64,000 nucleotides of DNA from the NCBI RefSeq assembly GCF_000970305.1, contig NZ_CP009517.1:248001-312000 (forward strand), in the 5' to 3' direction. Source of the DNA: Methanosarcina barkeri 3 (GTDB lineage: Archaea; Halobacteriota; Methanosarcinia; Methanosarcinales; Methanosarcinaceae). The notes below the pieces were generated by a model that was not told where the DNA came from, searched no databases, and saw only the letters and a list, made by a program, of their open reading frames with translations. The translations under genes were made by a program, and so were the position numbers. Below, in pieces: positions 8,419 through 18,046 of the stretch. Position 1 is the first letter of the stretch, and each line of letters starts with the position of its first letter.

Positions 8419-8952
8419 ATGAAAAAGATTGTTTTGCTGCGCCTGGGGCACCGCCCTGAGAGGGATAAAAGAATCACAACCCACGTGGGCTTAACTGCTC
8501 GGCTGCTCGGTGCAGAAGGTATGCTCCTTGCCTCGAATGATCCAGGAATAGTAGAAACTCTTGAGGATGTTGTCAGGCGCTGGGGCGGAGATTTCTATAT
8601 TAAAAACAATGTCAATTATAAGCAGGAAATCAAGGAATGGAAAGCTGCCGGCGGAAAAGTTTGCCACCTGTCAATGTATGGAGTCAATTTGCCCGATGTC
8701 ACGGACGAACTTAAAAACTGTGACAGGCTTATGATAGTCGTAGGAGCAGAAAAGGTACCTCCTGAAATCTACCAGCTTGCGGACTGGAATGTTGCAGTTG
8801 GAAGCCAGCCTCATTCCGAGGTTGCAGCAGTTGCAATCACCATGGACAGAATTGCAGATGACGAACCGCTTGAAAGGGAATTTCCAAATGCAGAGCTGAC
8901 AATTGTGCCAGCAGAAAGAGGTAAACAGGTTATAGAAAACTTCAGGGGTTAA
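8419..8952 (+). CDS. tRNA (cytidine(56)-2'-O)-methyltransferase (aTrm56)
   Basis: 177 residues from the ATG at 8419. An upstream in-frame GTG at 8380 would add 13 residues that do not resemble the family, whose members begin with a strand like MKKIVLLRLGHRPERDKR. This SPOUT (knotted) enzyme methylates the ribose of C56 in the T-loop of archaeal tRNAs using SAM. Visible landmarks are GHRPERDKRITTHVGLTAR near the N-terminus, the VGAEKVPPEIYQLADWN block and NVAVGSQPHSEVAAVAI, which forms the trefoil-knot cofactor site. It follows AMP phosphorylase closely on the same strand. The shared operon does not suggest a functional link. Confidence 0.92.
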   Translation: MKKIVLLRLGHRPERDKRITTHVGLTARLLGAEGMLLASNDPGIVETLEDVVRRWGGDFYIKNNVNYKQEIKEWKAAGGKVCHLSMYGVNLPDVTDELKNCDRLMIVVGAEKVPPEIYQLADWNVAVGSQPHSEVAAVAITMDRIADDEPLEREFPNAELTIVPAERGKQVIENFRG

Positions 8953-9047
8953 GTCTATTCCCTTTTAACTTTTCTTTATAGCCTGTGTCCTCTTTATCAG
9001 GATCTTTACCTTTGTCTCTAGTTTTTAATTTTCAGATTTCCATCTTA

Positions 9048-10514
9048 TTATGTTTCATGCAGATTTCCATCTTCATTAAGAACCTTTAAGAGCTCAATGA
9101 TCGAATACGAAGCCCGGGTGATTCCCATACTTCGTTTATCGGTATCTGTGCCAGCTATATAGAGATTCTGAATCGGAGTTCTGATATCTACAAACTTTCC
9201 ATCTATTGAGACTGTAGCTTTTTCGGGAATTGTTATCTGCTCATGCTGCATATCAACACGTTTCTCGGCATTTGGAATAGCGTGGAAAATGGTGTCATAG
9301 GCTTTTTTAAGTTCATGCTTTTCACTATTATTCTCATTGAGAATGAAAGTAAAGCCTATAAGCTGTTTGTCTTTAGGAGCAAGTGATTGATCGTAATTGC
9401 TTATAGGAGATGCCCAGTAAGCAAGGTCCTTAAACCAAATCTCTGAGCCTGTATAATTAAATTCTGGAATCTTTTTTTCCATTCCAAGCCAGATAGTAAG
9501 GCTTTTGTTATGGACAATATCTTTTAGGTCTGCTACATACTCTGAAGGAAGATCCTTTATAAGCTTGGGAAGCTCTGTTGCAAATCCCGTGTAGATAACA
9601 ATATCTGAGCTATAGATCTCATCAGCTTCTACACCTAATATCTTCCCGTCCTGTACTAAAATAGAGCTTACTTCACATTCTTTTTTGATCTCAACTGTTT
9701 CCGGAAGTGAGTAGAGGATAGCATTAAGCAGAGCCTTTAATCCTTTTCTGGGATAACCCTGTGAATCATTTACTTCATTTGTAGCAAGCCTTTCCAGAGA
9801 TGTAAAAGGCTGCGTGATTTTTGTCATTCTGGCCTGAAGTGAAGCATGGAGATGATACGGGAGGACTGAGGCAAGAATAGACTCTGCAGACTGACGTTTT
9901 TTAGGCTCAAGCTTTCCTATCATGGCATTAAACTGCTCTTGAGTAACGCTATCTCTTACAAAACTACTACCATACAGAACGCGTTGAGCTGAAGTCTCTT
10001 TCATGGCTTTTCCAGAAAGAGACCTACACATTGTGTCCACAAAATCGTATGTATCTTCAGAAAGACTCTTTGGCATGAAATCGTATACCGATCTATTCGA
10101 AAGATCTATTCCGAATGAAGAAAGAGTAAAAGCTTTTGTAAGGGTCTGGGAAAGCAAAACTCTGTCCTTTCTAGGAAGCACATCAAAAGTAACGAAATCT
10201 TTGAGATTGGAAGGAACTTTGACAAAAGTATTTTCAGTTCGAATATAGTAGTACCCGTAGTCTTCAAATATAGGTAGATAATCAAAATAATTGTCCATCA
10301 ATCTCTTCAGGGGTCCTTCAATCAGATGGGTTATCGCATGTACTCCTGTATCTACCTGATAGCCCTCTACCATGTAGCTATTGCAATTTCCTCCAATATG
10401 CTGCCTTTTCTCAAGAACAAGAACCTTTTTTCCGTGTTTGGAAAGTGTTAGAGCTACTAAAAGCCCGCTTATGCCCGCCCCGACAACAACTACGTCATAC
10501 TTTTTCATTTTCAA
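9048..10514 (-). CDS. CrtI/phytoene desaturase-like FAD-dependent oxidoreductase
   Basis: 488 residues. The N-terminus has the dinucleotide-binding fold KYDVVVVGAGISGLLVALTL, the ELEK-type ribose-binding glutamate (VLVLEKRQHIGGN) and NCNSYMVEGYQVDTGVH, typical of phytoene dehydrogenase and carotenoid isomerase relatives. The C-terminal FAD motif is IQNLYIAGTDTDKRSMGITRA at about residues 446-466. In archaea such proteins act in isoprenoid chemistry (carotenoid desaturation, retinol-saturase-like or lipid reduction), but sequence alone does not fix the substrate. Two initiation codons are close together (MKMKKYD); the outer one is used here. It is convergent with aTrm56 and stands alone. The family is confident, the reaction is not. 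Confidence 0.85.
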   Translation of the reverse strand: MKMKKYDVVVVGAGISGLLVALTLSKHGKKVLVLEKRQHIGGNCNSYMVEGYQVDTGVHAITHLIEGPLKRLMDNYFDYLPIFEDYGYYYIRTENTFVKVPSNLKDFVTFDVLPRKDRVLLSQTLTKAFTLSSFGIDLSNRSVYDFMPKSLSEDTYDFVDTMCRSLSGKAMKETSAQRVLYGSSFVRDSVTQEQFNAMIGKLEPKKRQSAESILASVLPYHLHASLQARMTKITQPFTSLERLATNEVNDSQGYPRKGLKALLNAILYSLPETVEIKKECEVSSILVQDGKILGVEADEIYSSDIVIYTGFATELPKLIKDLPSEYVADLKDIVHNKSLTIWLGMEKKIPEFNYTGSEIWFKDLAYWASPISNYDQSLAPKDKQLIGFTFILNENNSEKHELKKAYDTIFHAIPNAEKRVDMQHEQITIPEKATVSIDGKFVDIRTPIQNLYIAGTDTDKRSMGITRASYSIIELLKVLNEDGNLHET

Positions 10515-11200
10515 AACAACCTCTATTTTTACGCCCTATATTTTCCCGTGAGGCTAATTTCTAGCCACTATAACCAATGTGATTGTTTTAATGTGATTGT
10601 TTTAGTGTGATTGTTTTAGTGTGACTGTTTTAATGTGACTGTTTTAGTTATTATTACTACTCATAACTTGCTGATAATTTTAGAATTTCTCTTCGAATTT
10701 TAACTTTATGGAGACTCTTTATTAACAAAAGTTTGCCTGGTCACAGGTGAAATCAACATAAATATCTGAGAATACTAAATATTGTTTCTATTTATTATTA
10801 CTATTTGCTGAAAAAGTATTAAATGCATATTTTACCTTGAACGGAGTGTCTACAGATAGACCCGCTCCTTCTGCTAAAGCATGACCTGGTTTTTCCCGTT
10901 TTTCGTTCTGCCAGAAGAATAGGTGTTAACACATATAGGTGTTAGCACATAATAATTTTCGGAAAACTGTGTTAAAGTCTTGTAGAAAGACATAGGGAGC
11001 GGAAATATTTTTTGGTCGGATTTTTTCGCTTTTCCGAGCATTCTGTCTGGCTATTATTGTTTCCTTTTTCATTATTAGCTGAACCAAACCCATTCCTTGA
11101 TTAACTCTGTGAACTCAAGTTATAACTTTTTGACGTCCTCATACGCTCCGAAAAGCAATAAAAGTACATAAATTAAAATAGTAACAGAAAGTAAAGGTTT
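10515..11200. other. Divergent intergenic region with 14-bp tandem repeat
   Basis: At 10574-10650, ATGTGATTGTTTTA-like units occur five times. The remainder, which should hold the promoters of both flanking genes, shows no further gene. A short direct repeat TAGGTGTTA(A/G)CACATA occurs at about 10920-10950. Confidence 0.6.
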
Positions 11201-11644
11201 ATGGCTCTTATGTATTCAGCTCATGAAATATCTCTCATAGTTGGAGGTCTGATTTTTCTTATATTCCTCCTACTGTTTTTGAATCTGTATAAAAACAGTC
11301 TTATTTCATATTCTCTCAGGCTTTGCAGCTGGATCTGCGGGATGGCGATCAGTTCGGATAGTCCCTGGGTCAAAATGCTTGTGCTTCATCTCGTATTTTT
11401 CATTCGACTTCTCATGTATCTTGCTATTGTTTCCCTCGAGCAGGTTGATAAGTTAACTGCCAGAGGACTTTTGAAGCATTATATTTCAGGTACCAGAACT
11501 GTCCTTTCTGAGTATATACTCTCTTTCCTTCACTCTCCGAAAGCGATTGAGAGGCATATTCACAGCCTTGAGGGTGAACCTGTAAACCGGAAAGATCAAT
11601 ATTTGAGAAAGAACTCTTTAAGAAGTAGTCTATTCAGGAAGTAG
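11201..11644 (+). CDS. Hypothetical membrane protein
   Basis: 147 residues with a strongly hydrophobic N-terminal helix (about residues 10-28, ISLIVGGLIFLIFLLLFL) and a second at about 60-80 (MLVLHLVFFIRLLMYLAIVS). A soluble, basic C-terminal half of about 65 residues follows. No family was recognised. AAAGG precedes the start at a short distance. It stands alone between repeat-rich spacers. The composition is that of a real membrane protein and not of a random frame. Confidence 0.55.
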   Translation: MALMYSAHEISLIVGGLIFLIFLLLFLNLYKNSLISYSLRLCSWICGMAISSDSPWVKMLVLHLVFFIRLLMYLAIVSLEQVDKLTARGLLKHYISGTRTVLSEYILSFLHSPKAIERHIHSLEGEPVNRKDQYLRKNSLRSSLFRK

Positions 11645-12104
11645 TCTATTTAAGAAATATTCTCTTTAAGAAGTAGTTTTTTTAAGAAAACAAACTCTCC
11701 AAATCAGTTTTTTCCTCTTAAAGTTTATTTGCTTTCTTTTTTAACTTCTTCTTGTTATAAGTCTCACCTTAGCTTTATTTTGCGGGGTCGCTATAGGCTG
11801 TTTTTTTGTCTATCTGGCTTGTTTCTCGATTTCTCAAACTATTTATGAACATCATTTCTTTCTGTCCGGGTATTTTCATAATATCTACCTAATAATAACA
11901 TATACAGGAGGATTCCGGTCCATTTTTTGGAATTTCAAGTTATCAGTTAGATTTAATTATCATTTCCAGGTAAACAGAAAACGCTATACGTTTTATATAG
12001 CTGGAGAGTATATTTTGTTCGAATGATTTAAGGCGCAATGACCGTTGTACAGTGAAGCTTGAGGTAGCGAGTTCCTTTATTTCCAAAATTTGGAGAGTAT
12101 CACA
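11645..12104. other. Spacer upstream of the shikimate-kinase-like gene
   Basis: The start of this stretch repeats AAGTAGT(C)TATTTAAGAAA-like units (11636-11690). A TATA-like stretch (TTTTATATAG, 11991-12000) could be the promoter of the gene at 12105. No other coding sequence is seen. Confidence 0.45.
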
Positions 12105-12609
12105 TTGAACATTACATTAATCGGCATGGCAGGAGCGGGAAAAAGTACTATAGGGAGATCACTTGCTAAGCACCTTGGATATACTTTTATCGATGTGGAT
12201 CACCTGATAAGGGAAAAACAGGAATGCCCCTCCAGACTCTGATCGATAAAGAGGGAGATCTGGCTTTTATCAGGTTTGAAGAAGAAGCCATTCTAAGGCT
12301 CGAGCAGGTGGATAGGAGCGTTATTCCTCCTGGTGGGAGTGTGATTTATTCCGAAAAAGCCATGACTCACTTAAAAACAATCTCAAAAATATTCTTTCCA
12401 CTGCATTCAGAAACATTGCCAAAAGGCTTCCCAACGCAAGAAAAAGGGGCATAGTAGGACTCAGGAATAGGAGCCTGAAAGAACTTTTTGAAGAAAGAAT
12501 GGTTCTATATCAGAAATATGCCGATTTTTCAATAAAGCTCAACGGAAAAGAAAATATTCAAGAAATCACTGAAAAGATCATTGAACTCTGTTTTGAGGAG
12601 AATACCTGA
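12105..12609 (+). pseudogene. Shikimate-kinase-like P-loop kinase, disrupted by two frameshifts
   Basis: A TTG at 12105 (preceded by GGAGAG) opens [20 protein letters not shown], a Walker A motif of the shikimate kinase type, then [13 protein letters not shown]. The frame then breaks near 12220. The next frame gives [20 protein letters not shown] and SVIPPGGSVIYSEKAM, which is the conserved GGG motif. It breaks again near 12393-12400, after which STAFRNIAKRLPNARKRGI, containing the lid arginines, and a helical C-terminus run to the TGA at 12607-12609. Joined, the three parts make a normal-length kinase (about 167 residues). Either two indels inactivated the gene or the sequence has two errors. 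Homologues of this type exist in Methanosarcina beside the GHMP-type shikimate kinase, so the true substrate is uncertain. Confidence 0.8.
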
Positions 12610-13082
12610 GACTATGACTCAGACTGGTTTATTAAGGTTTTCAGTTGTGTTTTAACATAGTTACTCTTTCTAAGTTAGGGTTTTTAGATCGATATGTTAT
12701 TTAATTTCCGAAAGAAATTTAATTTTCCATAGAGATTTAATTTTCTATAGAGTCTACACTTTAAGAATGGTTTTCTGTAGGGTCATTTTCATCTAGGAAC
12801 AGTTCTCTTTAAGAACAATCGGCTTCGTAGATGGTTTACTTTAAAGACAGTTTGCTTCAAAGCAGTTAAGAAACTGCTTTACCAGATACATGGTTTACCC
12901 CATTAATAGCCTGTTAGAACGGTTTATTTAAAACAATAGTTCACTTTATTAGCAATCAGGTCTTCAATCTGAGCAAAATTCCTCAGTTTATACAAAATTT
13001 CTCAGTTTATACAAATTTTTCAGTTTATAATATTTGAGCATCGGCCTGCAGGAAAAAAGGTCCGAGCAGCAGGAGACATAAA
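12610..13082. other. Spacer with small hairpins and repeats upstream of ACT/PFL genes
   Basis: The hairpin AAAGCAGTT/AACTGCTTT lies at 12859-12880. A 17-19 bp unit (TCAGTTTATACAAAATTTC) is repeated about three times at 12970-13030. No gene is seen. Confidence 0.5.
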
Positions 13083-13361
13083 ATGGCATCAAGTCGTTTC
13101 ATAATTACGGTTATAGGCAGCGACCGGGTAGGAATTGTTGCCAGAATCACTAGTGTGATGGCAAGTTTCAATGTAAACATTGTCGATATCACTCAGACTA
13201 TCATGCAGGGTATTTTTACCATGATTATGCTTGCAGAAGCTCCACAGGAGAATTTCGACCTTGCGGCTTTCCAGGAGGCTATGAGTGTAGAGGGACAGAG
13301 CCTTGGAGTCGAGGTCAAAGTACAGCATGAGGACGCATTTCGTTTCATGCACAGGATCTGA
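13083..13361 (+). CDS. ACT domain-containing protein (UPF0237 family)
   Basis: 92 residues, essentially a single ACT domain. RFIITVIGSDRVGIVARITS is the first strand and ligand-binding turn, and NVNIVDITQTIMQGIFTMIM the second and third strands. The family's typical length is about 90. ACT domains bind amino acids or other small ligands. This stand-alone type is nearly always followed by a PFL-family (UPF0210) gene, as here 61 bases downstream, so the two probably act together. GGAGA precedes the ATG by six bases. The ligand and role are unknown. Confidence 0.9.
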   Translation: MASSRFIITVIGSDRVGIVARITSVMASFNVNIVDITQTIMQGIFTMIMLAEAPQENFDLAAFQEAMSVEGQSLGVEVKVQHEDAFRFMHRI

Positions 13362-13422
13362 TCTGGAGACGATCTGAAGTGGTCTGGAAAATTAATCTGT
13401 CTGAAACGAGAGGTAACCTTTC

Positions 13423-14784
13423 ATGTATATAAATCCAAACGAAATCCTGGAAACAATTCAGATGGTCAGGATGGAACATCTCGACATCAGAACCGTAACA
13501 ATGGGTATTAGTCTGAGGGACTGCAGTCACCCTGATATTGAAGTTTTCAATGAGAATATTTATGAAAAGATAACCACCCGTGCAAAAGAACTTGTTCGTA
13601 CGACGAATGAAATCCAGAGCCTCTACGGAATTCCGATAATCAATAAGCGGATATCAGTAACTCCAATAGCCGTAGCAGCCGAAAGTTGCAGGTCTCCGGA
13701 TTTTGTTTCCATAGCAAAAACAATGGATGAAGCTGCGAAAGATTCACAGGTAGACTTTATAGGAGGTTTCAGTGCCCTTGTTCACAAAGGTGCAACTATA
13801 GGGGACCTGAAGCTTATCAATTCCATTCCTGAAGCTCTTGAAAGCACAGAAAAAGTTTGCTCATCGGTAAATGTTGCCACTACAAAAACCGGGATTAACA
13901 TGGACGCAGTTGGCTTGATGGGAGGCATAATTAAAAAAACTGCGGATTTGACTGCGGATAGGGATGGGATAGGCTGTGCCAAGCTTGTGACCTTTGCAAA
14001 TGCCCCTGAAGACAATCCTTTTATGGCAGGAGCCTTTCACGGAATCGGTGAACCTGAATGCGTTATCAACGTTGGGGTAAGTGGGCCTGGCGTTGTGAAT
14101 GCTGCAATCTGTGAGCTTGAAAACCCCAATCTTACGGAAATTTCGGAGACCATCAAAAAGACAGCATTTAAAATAACTCGCATGGGCGAAATGGTGGGCC
14201 GAGAAGTTTCACGAAGGCTTGGAGTCGAATTCGGAATTCTTGATCTTTCCCTGGCTCCGACGCCTGTAATCGGTGATAGTGTTGCTGCGATTCTTGAGGC
14301 AATGGGGCTTGAGCGTTGCGGGGCTCACGGGACTACTGCAGCCCTTGCTCTCCTGAACGATGCTGTAAAAAAAGGAGGGGCAATGGCTTCTTCCTCAGTA
14401 GGAGGCCTGAGTGGGGCTTTTATCCCTGTCAGTGAGGACGCAGGCATGATTGAAGCTGTCAGGGCAGGAGCCCTCAGCCTGGAAAAGCTTGAAGCTATGA
14501 CCAGCGTCTGCTCGGTTGGCCTTGATATGATTGCAGTTCCTGGTGATACTCCTGCTTCCACCCTTTCGGCTATTATCGCTGACGAGATGGCCATAGGAGT
14601 GATAAATAGAAAAACAACAGCAGTCAGAATTATTCCTGCGCCTGGAAAAGAGGTTGGAGATTCCGTAGAATTTGGCGGCCTGCTTGGAAATGCCCCTATT
14701 ATGCCAGTAAGCAATTTCAGTTCCGAGACTTTTGTAAAACGAGGAGGAAGAATCCCGGCTCCTATCCAGTCACTTACAAACTAA
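13423..14784 (+). CDS. PFL family protein (UPF0210/DUF711)
   Basis: 453 residues, the usual length of the UPF0210 family. It starts [20 protein letters not shown], then [14 protein letters not shown]. Conserved glycine-rich segments include [28 protein letters not shown] and [18 protein letters not shown]. The fold resembles pyruvate formate-lyase-like ten-stranded barrels, but the radical glycine and catalytic cysteine pair of PFL are not evident. The biochemical role is unknown. Its ACT-domain partner upstream suggests amino-acid-responsive regulation. GAGGTAA lies just before the ATG. The codon use matches housekeeping neighbours. Confidence 0.9.
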   Translation: MYINPNEILETIQMVRMEHLDIRTVTMGISLRDCSHPDIEVFNENIYEKITTRAKELVRTTNEIQSLYGIPIINKRISVTPIAVAAESCRSPDFVSIAKTMDEAAKDSQVDFIGGFSALVHKGATIGDLKLINSIPEALESTEKVCSSVNVATTKTGINMDAVGLMGGIIKKTADLTADRDGIGCAKLVTFANAPEDNPFMAGAFHGIGEPECVINVGVSGPGVVNAAICELENPNLTEISETIKKTAFKITRMGEMVGREVSRRLGVEFGILDLSLAPTPVIGDSVAAILEAMGLERCGAHGTTAALALLNDAVKKGGAMASSSVGGLSGAFIPVSEDAGMIEAVRAGALSLEKLEAMTSVCSVGLDMIAVPGDTPASTLSAIIADEMAIGVINRKTTAVRIIPAPGKEVGDSVEFGGLLGNAPIMPVSNFSSETFVKRGGRIPAPIQSLTN

Positions 14785-15765
14785 GTACTGAACTAACAAG
14801 GATTGAAATCAGGATTGAAATCAGGATTGAAATAAAAACTGAAATAGCAAAGTGAAATAACAAATTGAAAACAAACCGAGATAACGAACCATATGAAGAA
14901 TCTGAGTATTATCCTAAAAACAATCAGCTACCCTTCATATTCTAATGTTTTCAGGAAGATTGATACTTTTTCTGGATGATGGACTGAGCCGGTAAACCCG
15001 GCAACTTATTTTTATTTTCCGGAAATGAGTTAAGCTACCATAATTTTTTCAACATAAGATTACTGATTTCTGTTATGGAATAACATTTTCCAATTTCTAT
15101 CATGAAATTATATTTTCCAATTTCTATCATGAAATTATATTTTACAGGCAATTTTTAATTGTTTAAGCTTATAATTTTTCGTTTGGAAATAATATTTGCT
15201 TGAAAGCAATTTTTTGTATAATTAATTTAAAATAATTTACGTTACTCGTATATTTTGGAGTAAGGGGACAAATTGGGGTATAATTGACTAAATGAACATC
15301 CTGAGGACGCTGATCCTTCTCTTCGAATGAACATGTTTGGGGGAGCATGATGTTTTCGAAGAGGCTGTATTGGGGGATGCGGTAAATGGATTCAGCGCCT
15401 CTGGACTTCTTCTCTGGATTTCTTATTATTCTTTTGATCTGTTGTTCTTTTGATGAAGGTCTTTCAATGAAAATCCTTAGTTTTTCATTAGATGGAGATT
15501 CCCTATATCACTAACGTATTCCCAAAATACCAATAAGATTCGTTGTAACATTTAGATTCAATCGAGATCCGGTTACTGTTAAGATTTGTGTGCAATTAAC
15601 CTGTTGTCAACTAGTTGTTGCAGACCAGGAGGTTGAGACATTCGATGAATAGTGCTACTGCAAAGTTTTTAGAAAATACGAGAGAATTCAAGAATTCAGG
15701 GTGCAAAACTCCGAGCTCCAATTCCGAACTCCGCTTGAAAGCTGGTCTCTGGAACTTAAGGAGGC
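14785..15765. other. Long spacer upstream of porB
   Basis: 981 bp without a supported gene. GGATTGAAATCA is repeated three times near 14800-14830. A 29-bp direct repeat (TTTTCCAATTTCTATCATGA plus AATTATA) occurs at 15088-15145. The hairpin CTCTTCGAA/TTCGAAGAG (15319-15363) could be a leader structure. A short open stretch ending at 15652 (VVADQEVETFDE) has no recognisable identity. The other pyruvate synthase genes that normally precede porB are not here. Confidence 0.5.
15319..15363 (+). promoter_or_regulatory. Hairpin in the probable porB leader
   Basis: A perfect 9-bp stem CTCTTCGAA (15319-15327) and TTCGAAGAG (15355-15363) encloses a 27-base loop with ATG codons and a GGGGGAG. It lies about 400 bases before porB. 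A regulatory role is only inferred from the position. Confidence 0.3.
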
Positions 15766-15771
15766 ATGGTA

Positions 15772-16662
15772 ATGAGTAGAACTGCACCGAAAACTTATAT
15801 TACATCCGGGCACAGCGCCTGTCCGGGCTGCTGTGACGTTTTTGCTGCAAAGTTTACACTCATGGGAGCAGGTCCTGACAGCATTGTTGTCAATCCGACT
15901 GGCTGCCTGGAAGTCACAAGTACACCTTTTCCGCTGTCTTCATGGCAGGTTCCGTGGATCCACTCTCTCTTTGAAAACGGAGCTGCAGTGGCCTCAGGTA
16001 TTGAAGCTGGCTTAAAAGCCCTTGGCAAAAAGAAAGATACCAAAATCATAGTTCTTGCAGGCGACGGTGCTACGATGGACATAGGCTTCGGGGCTATTTC
16101 AGGTGCGTTTGAGCGGGGTCATGACTTTACATATGTCTGTATGGACAATGAAGCCTATATGAACACTGGAGTCCAGCGTAGCAGTGGAACACCCTATGGT
16201 GCTAGCACCACAACGACCCCAGCAGGCAAATTTTCCTTTGGAAACCCCCTTCTTAAAAAGAATATGCCTGCTATCATGGCAGCCCATGGCTCTCCTTATG
16301 TGGCCACAACTTCCATAGGTTTTTCAAGAGACATGATGCGAAAGGTCAAGAAGGCAACTGAAACCATGGGCCCTACCTATATCCATGCCCATGCTCCCTG
16401 TACAACAGGCTGGGGCTTTGATACCTCAAAGACCCTGGAAATCGCCAAACTCGCAGTTGAAACCTGCCTCTGGCCTATGTACGAGATGGAAAACGGGGAA
16501 ATTACCCAGGTCAGGAAAGTTAAAGATCCCAGGCCTGTCGAAGAATATCTTAGAATCCAGAAAAGGTTCAAACACCTCTTCACCATGGAAGGCGGTGAGG
16601 AAGAAATCAAGAAGATTCAGGCCATGGCTGACTGGAACATAAAACACTTCGGGCTTCAGTGA
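15772..16662 (+). CDS. porB: Pyruvate synthase (pyruvate:ferredoxin oxidoreductase) beta subunit, PorB type
   Basis: 296 residues from the ATG at 15772, with GGAGG at 15760-15764 (an ATG at 15766 is also possible). PorB carries thiamine diphosphate and part of the Fe-S ligation of the enzyme interconverting acetyl-CoA + CO2 and pyruvate with ferredoxin. Visible are SGHSACPGCCDVFAAKF (cluster cysteines near the N-terminus), GCLEVTSTPFPLSSW, the ThDP motif LAGDGATMDIGFGAISGAFE at about residues 97-116, and MDNEAYMNTG. The family usually lies last in a porGDAB operon. Here no gamma, delta or alpha subunit gene precedes it and the next gene is convergent. It may be an orphan paralogue or a displaced member working with subunits encoded elsewhere. 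A related 2-oxoacid substrate cannot be excluded. Confidence 0.88.
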   Translation: MSRTAPKTYITSGHSACPGCCDVFAAKFTLMGAGPDSIVVNPTGCLEVTSTPFPLSSWQVPWIHSLFENGAAVASGIEAGLKALGKKKDTKIIVLAGDGATMDIGFGAISGAFERGHDFTYVCMDNEAYMNTGVQRSSGTPYGASTTTTPAGKFSFGNPLLKKNMPAIMAAHGSPYVATTSIGFSRDMMRKVKKATETMGPTYIHAHAPCTTGWGFDTSKTLEIAKLAVETCLWPMYEMENGEITQVRKVKDPRPVEEYLRIQKRFKHLFTMEGGEEEIKKIQAMADWNIKHFGLQ

Positions 16663-16689
16663 AAAATGAATTTCCGGCAGCCTGAACTT

Positions 16690-17586
16690 TTATATCGAAT
16701 CTACCCATAGTGCTCTCATCGTTTCCCTTATTGCTTCTATCTTTTTTATGTTAGCTTCATCGTTTATTATATCAAGCTCATTAAAGGATTCAAGGGCTAC
16801 CTTAGCTGCAATTGAGGCATCGTTCAGATACCTGTTTCCTGCATTGCTCACAATGATCTGGAGAGCAGAGATTGCCTGGATAACTGCGTTTTCCATGTTT
16901 TCTTCTTCAGCGTTTCTCCCAACTTCTTCAATAGAGTTTGTGATACTCCTTACCGTATTCTGGAGGTTTTCCTGCATAGCTACGGCTGCCATTTCCTGAA
17001 GCATAAGTTCTACTCCCACTGCAGCCTTCTCAAGGTTTTTCTGAGCCGTAAGTTTTCCGACGTCTCCAAGGCACGAGATACATATTGCCGTATTTTCCGA
17101 AAGATCCGGAAACTTCATCCTGGTAACAGCTTTTCCGATTTCTCCAAGCCCGATTATAACTGCCATGGTTTCTCTCTCCCTGTTAAGGAGAGCTGCCGTA
17201 TTTCCGCTTTTTCCGAGCACTGAAGCTGCAAGCTTTGCTACCATTTCCATCTGTTGTTCTGCAGCCGTTTTTCCTATAGCTCCAAACGAAAGTAGCACTC
17301 GGATAGCTATGTCCTGCATATTCTGCTCTATGGAGCCCTGCAGTAGTTTTTCAAGGGCGCGGATAGCACTGACTGCGGCATTCGCCATGCCCTGGAGAGT
17401 AGCAGCTTTTCCGATTTCCTTTATGGAAACTACCGTTTTTTCAGCTTCCGATTCCTTTCTTTCGTTTAGATAATATGTGCCAATTTCAGTCAGGAAATTA
17501 ATGGCCTTGCTAACTCCTTCGTCAAATCCCTCATTAATCGAATTAAACCCAAGGCTTACCATTTTGTCTTCTTCCTTTGAAAACAT
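16690..17586 (-). CDS. Helical-repeat protein of unknown function
   Basis: 298 residues, almost all alpha-helical. It is built of about seven repeats of 36-40 residues with a recurring pattern IxxIGKAxxxxxMxxxAxxAIxxLxxL. Examples are VVSIKEIGKAATLQGMANAA, VIIGLGEIGKAVTRMKFPDL and ISCLGDVGKLTAQKNLEKAA. This resembles HEAT/ARM-like superhelical scaffolds. There is no signal peptide or membrane segment. It ends convergently 27 bases from porB. No catalytic motif is seen, so a scaffold or binding role is likely. It does not match a family I can name. Confidence 0.65.
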   Translation of the reverse strand: MFSKEEDKMVSLGFNSINEGFDEGVSKAINFLTEIGTYYLNERKESEAEKTVVSIKEIGKAATLQGMANAAVSAIRALEKLLQGSIEQNMQDIAIRVLLSFGAIGKTAAEQQMEMVAKLAASVLGKSGNTAALLNRERETMAVIIGLGEIGKAVTRMKFPDLSENTAICISCLGDVGKLTAQKNLEKAAVGVELMLQEMAAVAMQENLQNTVRSITNSIEEVGRNAEEENMENAVIQAISALQIIVSNAGNRYLNDASIAAKVALESFNELDIINDEANIKKIEAIRETMRALWVDSI

Positions 17587-17700
17587 GGCATAAGACTCCT
17601 TTCAGCGAGTATTTCTTTTCATAAAAAACTCAGACTAGAGATTGAGTACACCTTTTTCTCAAAGTTTTTTTCCCTTGTCAATATCTGTCCCACTTATTTT

Positions 17701-17860
17701 TCTTACTTATTTCTCAGATACCTTACTTATTTCTCAGATACCTTACTTATTTCTCAGATACCTTACTTATTTCTCAGATACCTTACTTATTTCTCAGATA
17801 CCTTACTTATTTCTCAGATACCTTACTTATTTCTCAGATACCTTACTTATTTCTCAGATA
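17701..17860. repeat. Perfect 20-bp tandem repeat, eight copies
   Basis: Eight head-to-tail copies of CCTTACTTATTTCTCAGATA, identical apart from the first base of copy 1. Degenerate partial copies flank it. It lies in the divergent spacer between the helical-repeat gene and the phosphoribosyltransferase gene. The perfect identity implies recent slippage or expansion. Confidence 0.95.
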
Positions 17861-18046
17861 CTCTTATACTCTTGATTTATGGTTTACCGGCTCTGAATAT
17901 TTCAGGTAATCTGTAAACATTCAGGCGAATTAATAAGTCATTAGACTGATAAACTCGTTAGGGAAGATGTTATTTCTCCTTATTAGGTATCCGCCAATTC
18001 TCATTACCTTCATTATAAGACATGTGTTAAGAAGGCGATTTATCTG

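Noticed and set aside
15566-15652. Open stretch ending VVADQEVETFDE considered as a porA C-terminus
   Set aside because: No upstream PorA similarity was found and the tail does not show recognisable PorA features.
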